The translations under genes were made by a program, and so were the position numbers. Source: Candidatus Dojkabacteria bacterium (GTDB lineage: Bacteria; Patescibacteriota; Dojkabacteria; SC72; JAFGCJ01). Taken from it: a stretch of 7,118 nucleotides of DNA. Positions 1-6,651 of the stretch are shown one piece after another. The first letter of the stretch is position 1. The number at the start of each line of letters is the position of its first letter. The notes below the pieces were generated by a model. The model was not told the origin of the DNA and ran no database searches. It worked only from the letters and a program-made list of their open reading frames with translations. The stretch covers positions 1 through 7,118 of the forward strand of contig JAQVGB010000049.1 in the NCBI GenBank assembly GCA_028696915.1, read 5' to 3'.

Positions 1-1622
1 TTTCGCACACTCACCAACCAGCCGTTGTAGCCGGGGGAGCTGTTGGGGACCATCCGGTGAGAATGAGCGGCCGCTCCCCCCAGCCCGAGGATCACGCCGG
101 CATGCTGAACACGATTGTCTGGATACAATAGCTTCGCCCCGACACAGGCAATTTCCTTCCGTTGTGAGTATTCAAGCATCGCGGTCAGCCACTCGTCGGT
201 CAGGACTTTTGTGTCGTTGTTAAGAAACAACACATGGTCCGCATCGGTCTGTCTGGCGGCCCAGTTGTTGAGGCGGCCGAAATGGTAGGGATGATCGTAG
301 GAGAGAATACGGATTGTCTGATTCCTGGTTTTCTCGCTACCAATCTCCTCACCCTTCGACGATTTCCCTGTGTGTTCCACCTGCTCCTTCAGCCGCTCCA
401 GATAGTTCAGTGTTGCCGGCTCTTTCGACTGATTGTCCACAAGCAGAAGCTCGTAATTGTCGTAGACAGTTTTCTTGATAATACTTCTCACACAGCGCTT
501 CAGATAGGTCACGTTGTCCCGGAAAGGAATTATGATAGCGACACGGGGTTTTCCATGAGCCTTTCCTGCAATCTCGAATTTCACCCGCTGATTGATACGG
601 TCAATGCCCTCTTCCACTAGAGCCTTTTCGTTATTGCGCTGTATCCAATCTTGAAGCACGTTCTTCTGCGATTCGTATGCCCAATCTTTGGCACCACTAT
701 TTGGCATTGAGGTCGAGCCTGCGTAGACCCGCCAGTGATAGAGGATTTTGGGGATGTGCACCACCTGTGTACGGTCAACCCGCTCTCTTAAACGAAGGAC
801 CAAATCCCAGTCCTGCGCTCCCTCCGTGCCATCCCTGATGCCGCCAAGCTGATCCAACATATCCCTGCGGTAACAGCTCACATGGGTCGTATACATGGAC
901 GACAACAGCGTGTGCGGCGACCAGTCAGGCCAGAACGCCGGATCGAACCGGTTGTCGTCTTCGTCGATCTTGTCAAAATCACTGTAGAGAAACTCCACCT
1001 TCGGGTTCTGTTCGATCGCCCGGGCTAGTTCAAGCAGGCAGTTTTCAGAGAGCGTGTCGTCGCAGTCCATAAATACGCAAAACTCACCGGTTGCCATCTC
1101 AATAGCATTATTCGTATTTTCGACGATATTGACGGGGGGGACCGTGTCCAGCACATCCTTCAAAAATGTCAGTTTTATCTTGTCCGGATGCTTTTTTACA
1201 TAGGACTCGAGCAGTATACGGGTCTGCTCTTGATGCTCGGTAGAGCCTTCGGAAATGCACAGTTCCCAGTTGTCATACGTCTGAGCAAGCACCGAATCGA
1301 TTGCCGTAGAGATCATTTCATCTGATTTGTTCCATGTGGGGAAGATAATGCTGAACTTCGTCTTTTTCTTGATCTTGTGGAGAATCCGGCGTTGGTACCC
1401 ATCATTGAGATAGTGCGACTCAACGTTTTTTATCCAGTCGCCATAGAGCACCCGGTTAAGCGCGTGAGGATCGGAGCTGTACTTGACAACACGGGAGACC
1501 TTACGAGTCGATTTCACGATCAGTGCAATAATTCCATCACGCCTGATAATCGTGAGCGCCTGTTTGATCCACATAGGAAACCGTGTCTTAAACCGCTTCC
1601 ATCCGTATTCGGTAATCTTCAT
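1..1622 (-). CDS. Tandem-domain GT2 glycosyltransferase, 3' end cut by window edge
   Basis: I translated this frame directly. It is open from an ATG at 1622 to base 1, giving 540 complete codons with no stop, so the C-terminus lies outside the window. An in-frame TAG four codons upstream supports this start. Residues about 89-300 form a first GT2 domain: FSIIFPTWNK, then DxD as D186-C-D188 in VFMDCDDTL, then QDWDLVLRL near 270-278. Residues about 359-540 form a second: VAIIIPFRD, VDNQS at 395-399, LNNDT at 467-471, QHAGV at 506-510 and GLGGAAAHSHR at 513-523. This two-domain layout is known from O-antigen and S-layer glycan transferases, which usually add two linkages from nucleotide sugars on the cytoplasmic face. 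The first domain has SEGST (124-128) where DDxS is usual. A charged insert lies at about 411-437. No good Shine-Dalgarno is near the ATG; AGGGGA is about 24 bases away. It lies 34 bases after the preceding gene, so it is probably in the same operon. The acceptor and donor sugars are unknown. Confidence 0.93.
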   Translation of the reverse strand, partial: MKITEYGWKRFKTRFPMWIKQALTIIRRDGIIALIVKSTRKVSRVVKYSSDPHALNRVLYGDWIKNVESHYLNDGYQRRILHKIKKKTKFSIIFPTWNKSDEMISTAIDSVLAQTYDNWELCISEGSTEHQEQTRILLESYVKKHPDKIKLTFLKDVLDTVPPVNIVENTNNAIEMATGEFCVFMDCDDTLSENCLLELARAIEQNPKVEFLYSDFDKIDEDDNRFDPAFWPDWSPHTLLSSMYTTHVSCYRRDMLDQLGGIRDGTEGAQDWDLVLRLRERVDRTQVVHIPKILYHWRVYAGSTSMPNSGAKDWAYESQKNVLQDWIQRNNEKALVEEGIDRINQRVKFEIAGKAHGKPRVAIIIPFRDNVTYLKRCVRSIIKKTVYDNYELLLVDNQSKEPATLNYLERLKEQVEHTGKSSKGEEIGSEKTRNQTIRILSYDHPYHFGRLNNWAARQTDADHVLFLNNDTKVLTDEWLTAMLEYSQRKEIACVGAKLLYPDNRVQHAGVILGLGGAAAHSHRMVPNSSPGYNGWLVSVR

Positions 1623-1656
1623 GAAAATATACTAAAAGTTACAATCTGTCCCCTGA

Positions 1657-2601
1657 TCATCCCTGTGTGCCATCTATGGTCACGTTAGTCGCCCCGCTCT
1701 GCTTCACCAAATACTCCCGGTATGTTTTCCCCGTTATCTTACCATAGAGCGTATGGACGAGCCATTCGAGCGGTGAACGGAAAAACTCAACTATAGCAGG
1801 TACAATACCCCTGCGGGACGCGATGCTTTTGATCCTGTTCATATTCGACATGAGGGTCACGTTCGTGTGCTTCACACGGCTGATCGTGCCCATGTGGTCA
1901 TGAAATACCGCCACACTCCCGTCATACCAGATCTTCCATCCTTTTTCGGCAAGCCGCAGGCACACATCGACATCCTCGTAGTAGAAAAACATCCGATCAT
2001 CAAAACCCTCAACCTCCCGCACCGCCTCAGCGCGCAAGAGCATTGCACCACCACTGACAAACCGAACCTGCTCTCGCCGGTCGTACTGCCCGCGGTCAAT
2101 CTCACCTTCTCCCCGGTCGAAGCCTCTATCAAACCGGTCGATCACCCCTCCCGCGCTATTAATCAACGGCTTTCCGGTCCGTGCATCCTTTCGCGCGTAG
2201 AGGATTTTCGGGCCAACCGCCGCAATCCGCTCGTCGGACTCGGCAGACTCCACCAGTTTCACAAGCCAGTCCGGCCCCACCGACATGTCGCTATTGAGAA
2301 GCGCGAAATACGAAACGTTGGAAATTTCATGAAACGCACGGTTGTTCGCCCGTCCAAAGCCGAGATTTTTTTCATTTTGAATGATGCTGACCTGCGGATA
2401 GTGCGCTTGTAGCCACTCAACCGATCCATCCGTCGAAGCATTGTCCACCACGACCACGGAAAAATGCTCATATCGTGTGGCGAGGACGGTCGGGAGATGT
2501 TTTCTGAGCAGATTGATCCCGTTGAAATTGACGATCACGACGGCGACAGAAGGACGAGAAACCCCAAGTTGTGTTGATTTCCCGGATAATGATTTTTTCA
2601 T
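1657..2601 (-). CDS. GT2 glycosyltransferase, WbbL/rhamnosyltransferase-like
   Basis: A 314-residue protein, the normal length for COG1216-type GT2 enzymes, which transfer a sugar (often dTDP-rhamnose) to a growing lipid-linked glycan at the cytoplasmic face. The GT-A domain starts with VAVVIVNFNG (19-28), followed by the nucleotide-binding VVDNAST (51-57), NLGFGRANN (79-87) and the metal site N103-S-D105 in ALLNSDM. The acceptor-side signature is SGGAMLLR (183-190), GFDDRMFFYYEDVDVCLRL (199-217) and a distal histidine pair in FHDHMG (233-238). Residues 155-174 are rich in repeated DRG/DR units, an expanded form of a loop usual in this family. The C-terminal 60 residues hold an amphipathic stretch (about 265-287) that may touch the membrane. 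Its ATG overlaps the TGA of the preceding gene as ATGA, and no Shine-Dalgarno is visible, so translation is probably coupled. GC is higher here (50-65% in sampled rows) than in the genes upstream. The sugar specificity cannot be read from sequence. Confidence 0.93.
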   Translation of the reverse strand: MKKSLSGKSTQLGVSRPSVAVVIVNFNGINLLRKHLPTVLATRYEHFSVVVVDNASTDGSVEWLQAHYPQVSIIQNEKNLGFGRANNRAFHEISNVSYFALLNSDMSVGPDWLVKLVESAESDERIAAVGPKILYARKDARTGKPLINSAGGVIDRFDRGFDRGEGEIDRGQYDRREQVRFVSGGAMLLRAEAVREVEGFDDRMFFYYEDVDVCLRLAEKGWKIWYDGSVAVFHDHMGTISRVKHTNVTLMSNMNRIKSIASRRGIVPAIVEFFRSPLEWLVHTLYGKITGKTYREYLVKQSGATNVTIDGTQG

Positions 2602-4439
2602 GAAGGTTTACGGTACAAAACGTTGTGACCAGCCCGGAACACTTCCACCAAATCATCCGAATTGAAATCATTATCCTTCATCCACCGCTTCGTGTCCGCC
2701 CCCTCAAGAAGAACAAGATATTCGCAGTCAGAATCCAGCCACTCATCATACGGAACAAACCTGAAGTCCCAAAAATTTATTGCCGACTCCAAACTGCGAG
2801 GCCAAATATCCGTTATTGCATAAAACCACAGCGTAGACGTGAAGTCAGAAACAACCGAGAGTTTATCAGGCACTCGACCGGAGCCGAGCGGATCGTCTGA
2901 AATGTTTTGAGCAAGATTATTCATAAATTCATTTGTATCACGCGAGAAGTTAACCATGTGGAAGTTTTCGTTACACACCGCTTGTCCATTGGTATAGAAG
3001 AGATCAAACAGTTGGCCCTCGGCTGACCCCGTGTTCATTCCAAATGAATCGGTTGTTGCTGGCGTATAGTTTTCATTGGGAAAAAAGAATGGGCCAATCA
3101 CAAAAACCAACGTTACCGTTACAAATCCAGCAATAAACGCCCATCGGCTCCAGCCCTTCAATTGATCTACTATGGTCTGCATGCCGGAAATGCTCAACAG
3201 ATACAGTGCCGGAAGCGTCAGCATGAAACTTTTGCTGAATGTATATCCGGACGCATTATCGGAATAAAACATCGCGGCAAGAACACACGTGAATACCACA
3301 GCAGAGGCGAGAAATGAAATAGCAGACGACCGTTTGACAAAGAATTCACGCACAAAGAATGGCAAGGCCGCAATGAGTAGCGGAAGATACAACACAAAAT
3401 TCAAAAGAAAGACTTTGTACGCACCCCCGTCATTTCCGGCCACCCCAAGTAATCCACTTGACACTACTTCATAGGCATATGGTAACGCTAAAAGTATCGC
3501 AAGCAAACCACTTCCTACAGGAACTGCCAGCTTTTTCAAAGACGTGCCGATGGCACGAAAATCCACAGCAAGTACCGTCTGAGCGGCAAGAAACAAAAAT
3601 ACAACCGGTATCCAATATAAATATGTGGCAAAAACCGAAAAAATCGCAAGTGCCGCCAGCACAATCGTACCAATCTGCGCCCGGTATGCAGTGTATACAT
3701 CATACAGAAAGATTAAAAAAAAGACTCCAGCAAGCTGTGAGGTGAATCCCATGATCATAAGATTAAAAAACCCGCCGAGAGAGATCATGAGAACCGCAAG
3801 CATTCGAAGCGGCACAGACGTGATATGCAGACGTGACAAAAATACGAAAATGAAATATCCGGACGTAACAGCAAGAAGAAAGATGTGAAAGATCTGAAAG
3901 GAAACAAGAGCGGGCAGAAAGAAAAGAATCTCAGAGAAAAGGCTAAACAGCACTCCTGCACCAAACGGATATTGTGCGATATGCGGTGAATCGGGAAAAA
4001 AGAGATCCCGCTGGAACACAAGCAGTGTATCATTATTCGAAACATATTCACCTAACATATAGTGGACTGCCGCATCGATTGATATATACTGCGGAAGAAG
4101 AAAGTCTTGCCTGAAATACACTACTCCCGCAACGACACAGATCAAGACAGCAATGAGTGCAACAATTGCGTCTTTCGACAACCGGTCCGTTCGAGCATCA
4201 GTTCTACTGACGAATGTCTTGCGTGAAGACAGATATAGCATTACCACAGAAAACAGACCCAGTATGCCGGCAAAAAAGTCGAGGCGAATCGGAAGGTTCA
4301 GAAACGCAAGCAACAAGGAAGAAACCAAAAGCGTAGAAAGAACTATGCCAAGAACCCTAAACCAGGACCCTAGAATTCTCAGCCGATACGCAGAGAAAAA
4401 AAACAAGATGAAACTTGCCCAAAAAACAAGACCAGACAT
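2598..4439 (-). CDS. Polytopic membrane protein, GT-C-like glycosyltransferase candidate
   Basis: A 613-residue integral-membrane protein. By eye it has about 13-15 hydrophobic helices between residues 2 and 453 (for example 27-47, 53-71, 89-109, 181-202, 208-230, 303-321, 340-362, 372-391, 431-452), followed by a soluble tail of about 160 residues (455-613). After the third or fourth helix comes a loop with SIDAAVHY (D122, H126), then FPD (148-150) and QYPFGAG (156-162). An acidic residue in an early extracytoplasmic loop, followed by a YP-type motif, is the usual layout of GT-C enzymes, which use polyprenyl-phosphate sugars outside the membrane. That is family knowledge; its activity here is inferred. 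The tail is rich in aromatic and acidic residues and ends in an AGHNVLYRKPS strand-like end, as in YfhO-like proteins. It starts two bases after the stop of the upstream GT2 gene and shares ATGA with the next gene. It could instead be a transporter-like or scaffold membrane protein. I do not recognise a named gene. Confidence 0.85.
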   Translation of the reverse strand: MSGLVFWASFILFFFSAYRLRILGSWFRVLGIVLSTLLVSSLLLAFLNLPIRLDFFAGILGLFSVVMLYLSSRKTFVSRTDARTDRLSKDAIVALIAVLICVVAGVVYFRQDFLLPQYISIDAAVHYMLGEYVSNNDTLLVFQRDLFFPDSPHIAQYPFGAGVLFSLFSEILFFLPALVSFQIFHIFLLAVTSGYFIFVFLSRLHITSVPLRMLAVLMISLGGFFNLMIMGFTSQLAGVFFLIFLYDVYTAYRAQIGTIVLAALAIFSVFATYLYWIPVVFLFLAAQTVLAVDFRAIGTSLKKLAVPVGSGLLAILLALPYAYEVVSSGLLGVAGNDGGAYKVFLLNFVLYLPLLIAALPFFVREFFVKRSSAISFLASAVVFTCVLAAMFYSDNASGYTFSKSFMLTLPALYLLSISGMQTIVDQLKGWSRWAFIAGFVTVTLVFVIGPFFFPNENYTPATTDSFGMNTGSAEGQLFDLFYTNGQAVCNENFHMVNFSRDTNEFMNNLAQNISDDPLGSGRVPDKLSVVSDFTSTLWFYAITDIWPRSLESAINFWDFRFVPYDEWLDSDCEYLVLLEGADTKRWMKDNDFNSDDLVEVFRAGHNVLYRKPS

Positions 4440-4441
4440 GA

Positions 4442-5488
4442 CTACACAACCTTCTGAAGGAACTTATAGTACATAGCGTACAGGGGGTTCAAAATGTGCC
4501 GTATCGCAAAGTTATTCATGACGCTGAAGTTAAATGTCGCATCAAACAGCCCGATAATGTCCCGGTCAGGCACGATTCTCTCTGCCTGAACCCGTTTTCT
4601 CTTATCTGCGATTTCCTTCCAGTGAGTCAGAACGTACCAGTATGATTTCAATTTGTGGCTTAAATACCCCCCAAAGGGAGAATATATCAGCGCCGCCATT
4701 TCATTGAGGAAAATTATCGGAACCATGAACGCCAGCGTTTTCGACGTATAGTTCTCAAACAACATCATGATCCTGTTCTTCTCCGAGTGATAAATCTTGA
4801 ACGGTCTCCGATGAAAATCGAAGTGATGATAAAGGACCGACCGTGACGACACAAAATGAGTATATCCCTTCATGAGGCCTTTCCACGAAAGGTTCTGGTC
4901 TTCGTTATAGATGAAGAAATCTTCGTCCAACCCGCCGACATCACGGTAGTATTCTTTTGAAATGAGAAGACCTGCACCGCTCACGAAAGCGATTGGAGCA
5001 TCTTTCTTCATTTTCCGGTACACCTTGTTGTAATCCCTGCAGTACCCGAAACCGAGAAAATGGATCGCGTTGCCGATCGTATTAATTTTCGTCGGATCCT
5101 GATAGAGCAGGATCACCGGCTGTATCAAGCCAACCTTCACACCCGCTTTTTTTTGACGACGATAGGTGCTGACCATCTCTTCTATCATACCCGGCTCGGC
5201 ATGGGTATCCGCATTCAGCAGGAGACAGAAGTCCGCACCGTTCCTAAACGCCTCCGCCATACCTTCGTTGTTTCCCTTAGAAAAACCGAGATTGCTGTCA
5301 AACCGCTTCACCGGCACGTCCGGATATTCTTTATGAACAACAGATGCGACGTCTTCGTCCGAGCAGTTGTCATAGACCTTCACCGAGAAGTTATCGTATG
5401 TTTGCTTCTTGAGAGAGCCAAGATTCTTTGGAAGAAATTTGCTGTCATTGTATGACAGGATGACGACACTAACGCTTGGATTTTTCAT
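4442..5488 (-). CDS. GT2 glycosyltransferase with C-terminal hydrophobic extension
   Basis: A 348-residue GT2 enzyme of the same broad class as the one at 1657-2601, but clearly diverged from it. Motifs in order: VSVVILSYND (6-15), VYDNCSDED (38-46) as the nucleotide site with D40, NLGFSKGNNEG (66-76), metal site N92-A-D94 in LLLNADT, FVSGAGLLIS (168-177), GGLDEDFFIYNEDQNLSWK (185-203) as the acceptor/base region, and H221-H222 further on. The usual EDVDL reads EDQNL here, with both the hydrophobic residue and the second aspartate changed. The segment from about 249 to 285 is hydrophobic and aromatic (LAFMVPIIFLNEMAALIY), and the last 30 residues are also hydrophobic, suggesting membrane attachment on the cytoplasmic side. 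The start has a good AAGGTG Shine-Dalgarno four bases before ATG. The first 20 bases overlap the DUF2304-type gene, and the stop is two bases before the polytopic gene. Probable job: adding one sugar during glycan assembly. The substrate is unknown. Confidence 0.93.
   Translation of the reverse strand: MKNPSVSVVILSYNDSKFLPKNLGSLKKQTYDNFSVKVYDNCSDEDVASVVHKEYPDVPVKRFDSNLGFSKGNNEGMAEAFRNGADFCLLLNADTHAEPGMIEEMVSTYRRQKKAGVKVGLIQPVILLYQDPTKINTIGNAIHFLGFGYCRDYNKVYRKMKKDAPIAFVSGAGLLISKEYYRDVGGLDEDFFIYNEDQNLSWKGLMKGYTHFVSSRSVLYHHFDFHRRPFKIYHSEKNRIMMLFENYTSKTLAFMVPIIFLNEMAALIYSPFGGYLSHKLKSYWYVLTHWKEIADKRKRVQAERIVPDRDIIGLFDATFNFSVMNNFAIRHILNPLYAMYYKFLQKVV
4450..4455 (-). promoter_or_regulatory. Likely Shine-Dalgarno for the polytopic membrane protein
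   Basis: AGAAGG, ten bases before the ATG at 4439, within the final codons of the upstream GT2 gene. Spacing is at the long end of the useful range. It forms part of the small palindrome CCTTC-A-GAAGG. Confidence 0.45.
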
Positions 5489-5834
5489 GGGACACCTTGA
5501 TCATATTACGAAGAGCATCTTTACGCACCAGATCGGTCACAGTCCGCTCCGTACGCTCAATGATGCTTAACAGTTTGAAAACAATAATGAAGACAATGAC
5601 AAACCCGAGGAATATCAGGGTATTCAAGTTCTCCCCGAAACCGAAAATCCGGTTAATCTCGTGAGTAACACTCGGGAAAATTGAAAGCACCAGAACAGAA
5701 ATCCAGATAATGGCCGAAGCCATGAGTTTGAACCATGTTGCCGTGTGGGCCCTTCTTAGAAAACGAGATATCGATGACGAAAGAAACGACAATGCAATCA
5801 GACCAATAATTGTTCTTAGAATAATGTTGAGCAT
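5469..5834 (-). CDS. DUF2304-type small membrane protein
   Basis: A 121-residue protein with three hydrophobic helices by eye (about 2-20, 34-54 and 69-91). The signature of the DUF2304 family is recognisable: a tryptophan-bearing second helix (IIWISVLVLSIFPSV), a short loop with RIFGFGENLN (63-71), a third helix, and a basic/acidic tail IERTERTVTDLVRKDALR (92-109). The family has no established enzyme activity. It is commonly found beside DPM1-like GT2 enzymes, exactly as here: its ATG is four bases after the stop of that gene. I infer that it anchors or assists the soluble GT2, in the way that DPM2/DPM3 support DPM1 in eukaryotes, but no sequence similarity to those is claimed. The last 20 bases overlap the next GT2 gene. 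Upstream of ATG is AT-rich with no convincing Shine-Dalgarno, which fits translational coupling. An alternative is a small flippase-like partner; nothing in the sequence decides this. Confidence 0.85.
   Translation of the reverse strand: MLNIILRTIIGLIALSFLSSSISRFLRRAHTATWFKLMASAIIWISVLVLSIFPSVTHEINRIFGFGENLNTLIFLGFVIVFIIVFKLLSIIERTERTVTDLVRKDALRNMIKVSHEKSKR
5493..5498 (-). promoter_or_regulatory. Shine-Dalgarno for the GT2 gene starting at 5488
   Basis: AAGGTG, four bases before the ATG. It lies inside the last codons of the DUF2304-type gene and supports the ATG at 5488, and hence the 20-base overlap of the two genes. It is the best ribosome site in the window. Confidence 0.65.
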
Positions 5835-5838
5835 TGCT

Positions 5839-6558
5839 TTATATTGATATAATCAATCTTACAAGCGTCTTGAGGCCTGTTACAAAACCCTGTCGAACGG
5901 CTTTTGACTGAGAGTGTTTCGTATATATCACACGGATCGGTACTTCGCACACAGACAGCTTATTACGGGCAATTTCCTTGAGCACCTCTGTTTCGTAAGT
6001 ATACCGGTCCCCTTTGGTATCAATCAGATCGAGAGCCTTTCGTGAAAACACCCTCAGGCCCGATTGACTGTCGGACACAAGAATTCCGAACAACATCCAG
6101 GTAACCATATTTCCGATAATATTGGCAACCTGTTTGACAAACGGCATACCCCGCGAATCCTTCATCCGCGTGCCAAGAACCACATCATAGCCCTCCGCAA
6201 TTTTTTTAATAAGGTTTTGGATATCCCTTGCATCATGCTGACCATCTCCATCAAAAGCAACGGCTATCTCTGCCCCCAGTTTTTTTGCGGCCTCAAACCC
6301 CGTTCTCATAGCCGCCCCTTTTCCGCGATTCACCATATGCTGGAGCAGGTAGATGCCTCCGGCATTATGAGCCTCCGCGTATGTATTGTCCGGACTACCA
6401 TCGTCCACAACAATAATATTTTCGTAACCTTCCCGATGGAGTTCATCAATGACCTGCCTGATAGAGGGTTGTTCAAGATATGCGGGTATCACAACGAACA
6501 CTTTTTTACGGTTGACTGCACCCATCTGAGTTATACTGTATTTGTTTGTTTTTTTCAT
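5839..6558 (-). CDS. Polyprenyl-phosphate sugar synthase-like GT2 (DPM1 type)
   Basis: A 239-residue GT2 enzyme of the dolichyl-phosphate mannose synthase kind, which moves a hexose from a nucleotide sugar to polyprenyl phosphate at the cytoplasmic face. Visible motifs: VFVVIPAYLE (20-29), VVDDGSPDNT (50-59), NRGKGAAMRTGF (77-88), metal-binding AFDGDGQHD (101-109) with D103 and D105, LGTRM (128-132), DSQSGLRVFSR (163-173), TYETEVL (187-193) and YTKHSQSK (212-219). All key family residues are present. It ends soon after the GT-A domain with no C-terminal helices, so it is the soluble class; the DUF2304 gene directly after it may supply the membrane part. The ATG at 6558 is preceded by a weak GGA at 7-9 bases. 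The N-terminal 18 residues before the domain are non-conserved, and Met12 is a possible alternative start, though it has no better ribosome site. The bound sugar could be mannose, glucose or another; it cannot be told from sequence. Confidence 0.95.
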   Translation of the reverse strand: MKKTNKYSITQMGAVNRKKVFVVIPAYLEQPSIRQVIDELHREGYENIIVVDDGSPDNTYAEAHNAGGIYLLQHMVNRGKGAAMRTGFEAAKKLGAEIAVAFDGDGQHDARDIQNLIKKIAEGYDVVLGTRMKDSRGMPFVKQVANIIGNMVTWMLFGILVSDSQSGLRVFSRKALDLIDTKGDRYTYETEVLKEIARNKLSVCEVPIRVIYTKHSQSKAVRQGFVTGLKTLVRLIISI

Positions 6559-6591
6559 GAAAATTCCAATCCAGACAACACCAACCTGATT

Positions 6592-6604
6592 AATCTGTCA
6601 GATT
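6592..6604. repeat. 13-bp palindrome AATCTG-T-CAGATT
   Basis: Two 6-base arms in perfect inverted repeat separated by one base, overlapping the downstream edge of the possible -10 element and the predicted transcription start. The position would suit an operator for a small dimeric repressor. The arms are short, the loop is too small for a hairpin, and no second copy was noticed, so it may be chance. Confidence 0.25.
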
Positions 6605-6610
6605 GTAGCA
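6602..6610 (-). promoter_or_regulatory. Possible extended -10 promoter upstream of the DPM1-like gene
   Basis: On the minus strand these bases read TGCTACAAT, an extended -10 element (TGN plus TACAAT). A start of transcription would fall near 6595, giving a leader of about 37 bases before the ATG at 6558. No convincing -35 box is found 16-18 bases upstream, which extended -10 promoters can tolerate. It sits in the only sizeable spacer of the cluster, so it could give the six downstream genes their own promoter. This is a motif match by eye in a short AT-rich stretch, and chance cannot be excluded. Confidence 0.3.
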
Positions 6611-6651
6611 CAGAAAGCAGAGACAAACGTAGAACCAAATTTCCTCAGATC

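Noticed and set aside
234..620. Plus-strand open frame of 128 codons
   Set aside because: It is antisense to the second domain of the tandem GT2 enzyme, which is continuous and full of family motifs across this stretch.
1623..1656. Terminator or promoter between the last two genes
   Set aside because: The 34 bases contain no inverted repeat and no convincing promoter hexamers.
2070..2140. DRG-rich stretch as an unusual protein repeat
   Set aside because: A loop of this type (DRG...D-GQYD) is usual in WbbL-like GT2 enzymes. The version here is only slightly expanded.
1867..2412. Plus-strand open frame of 181 codons
   Set aside because: It is antisense to the middle of a clear GT2 gene. Its length is explained by the higher GC and codon bias there.
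6200..6215. Run of T in the plus strand as a terminator
   Set aside because: It lies inside the DPM1-like coding region (lysine-rich stretch) with no preceding GC-rich hairpin.
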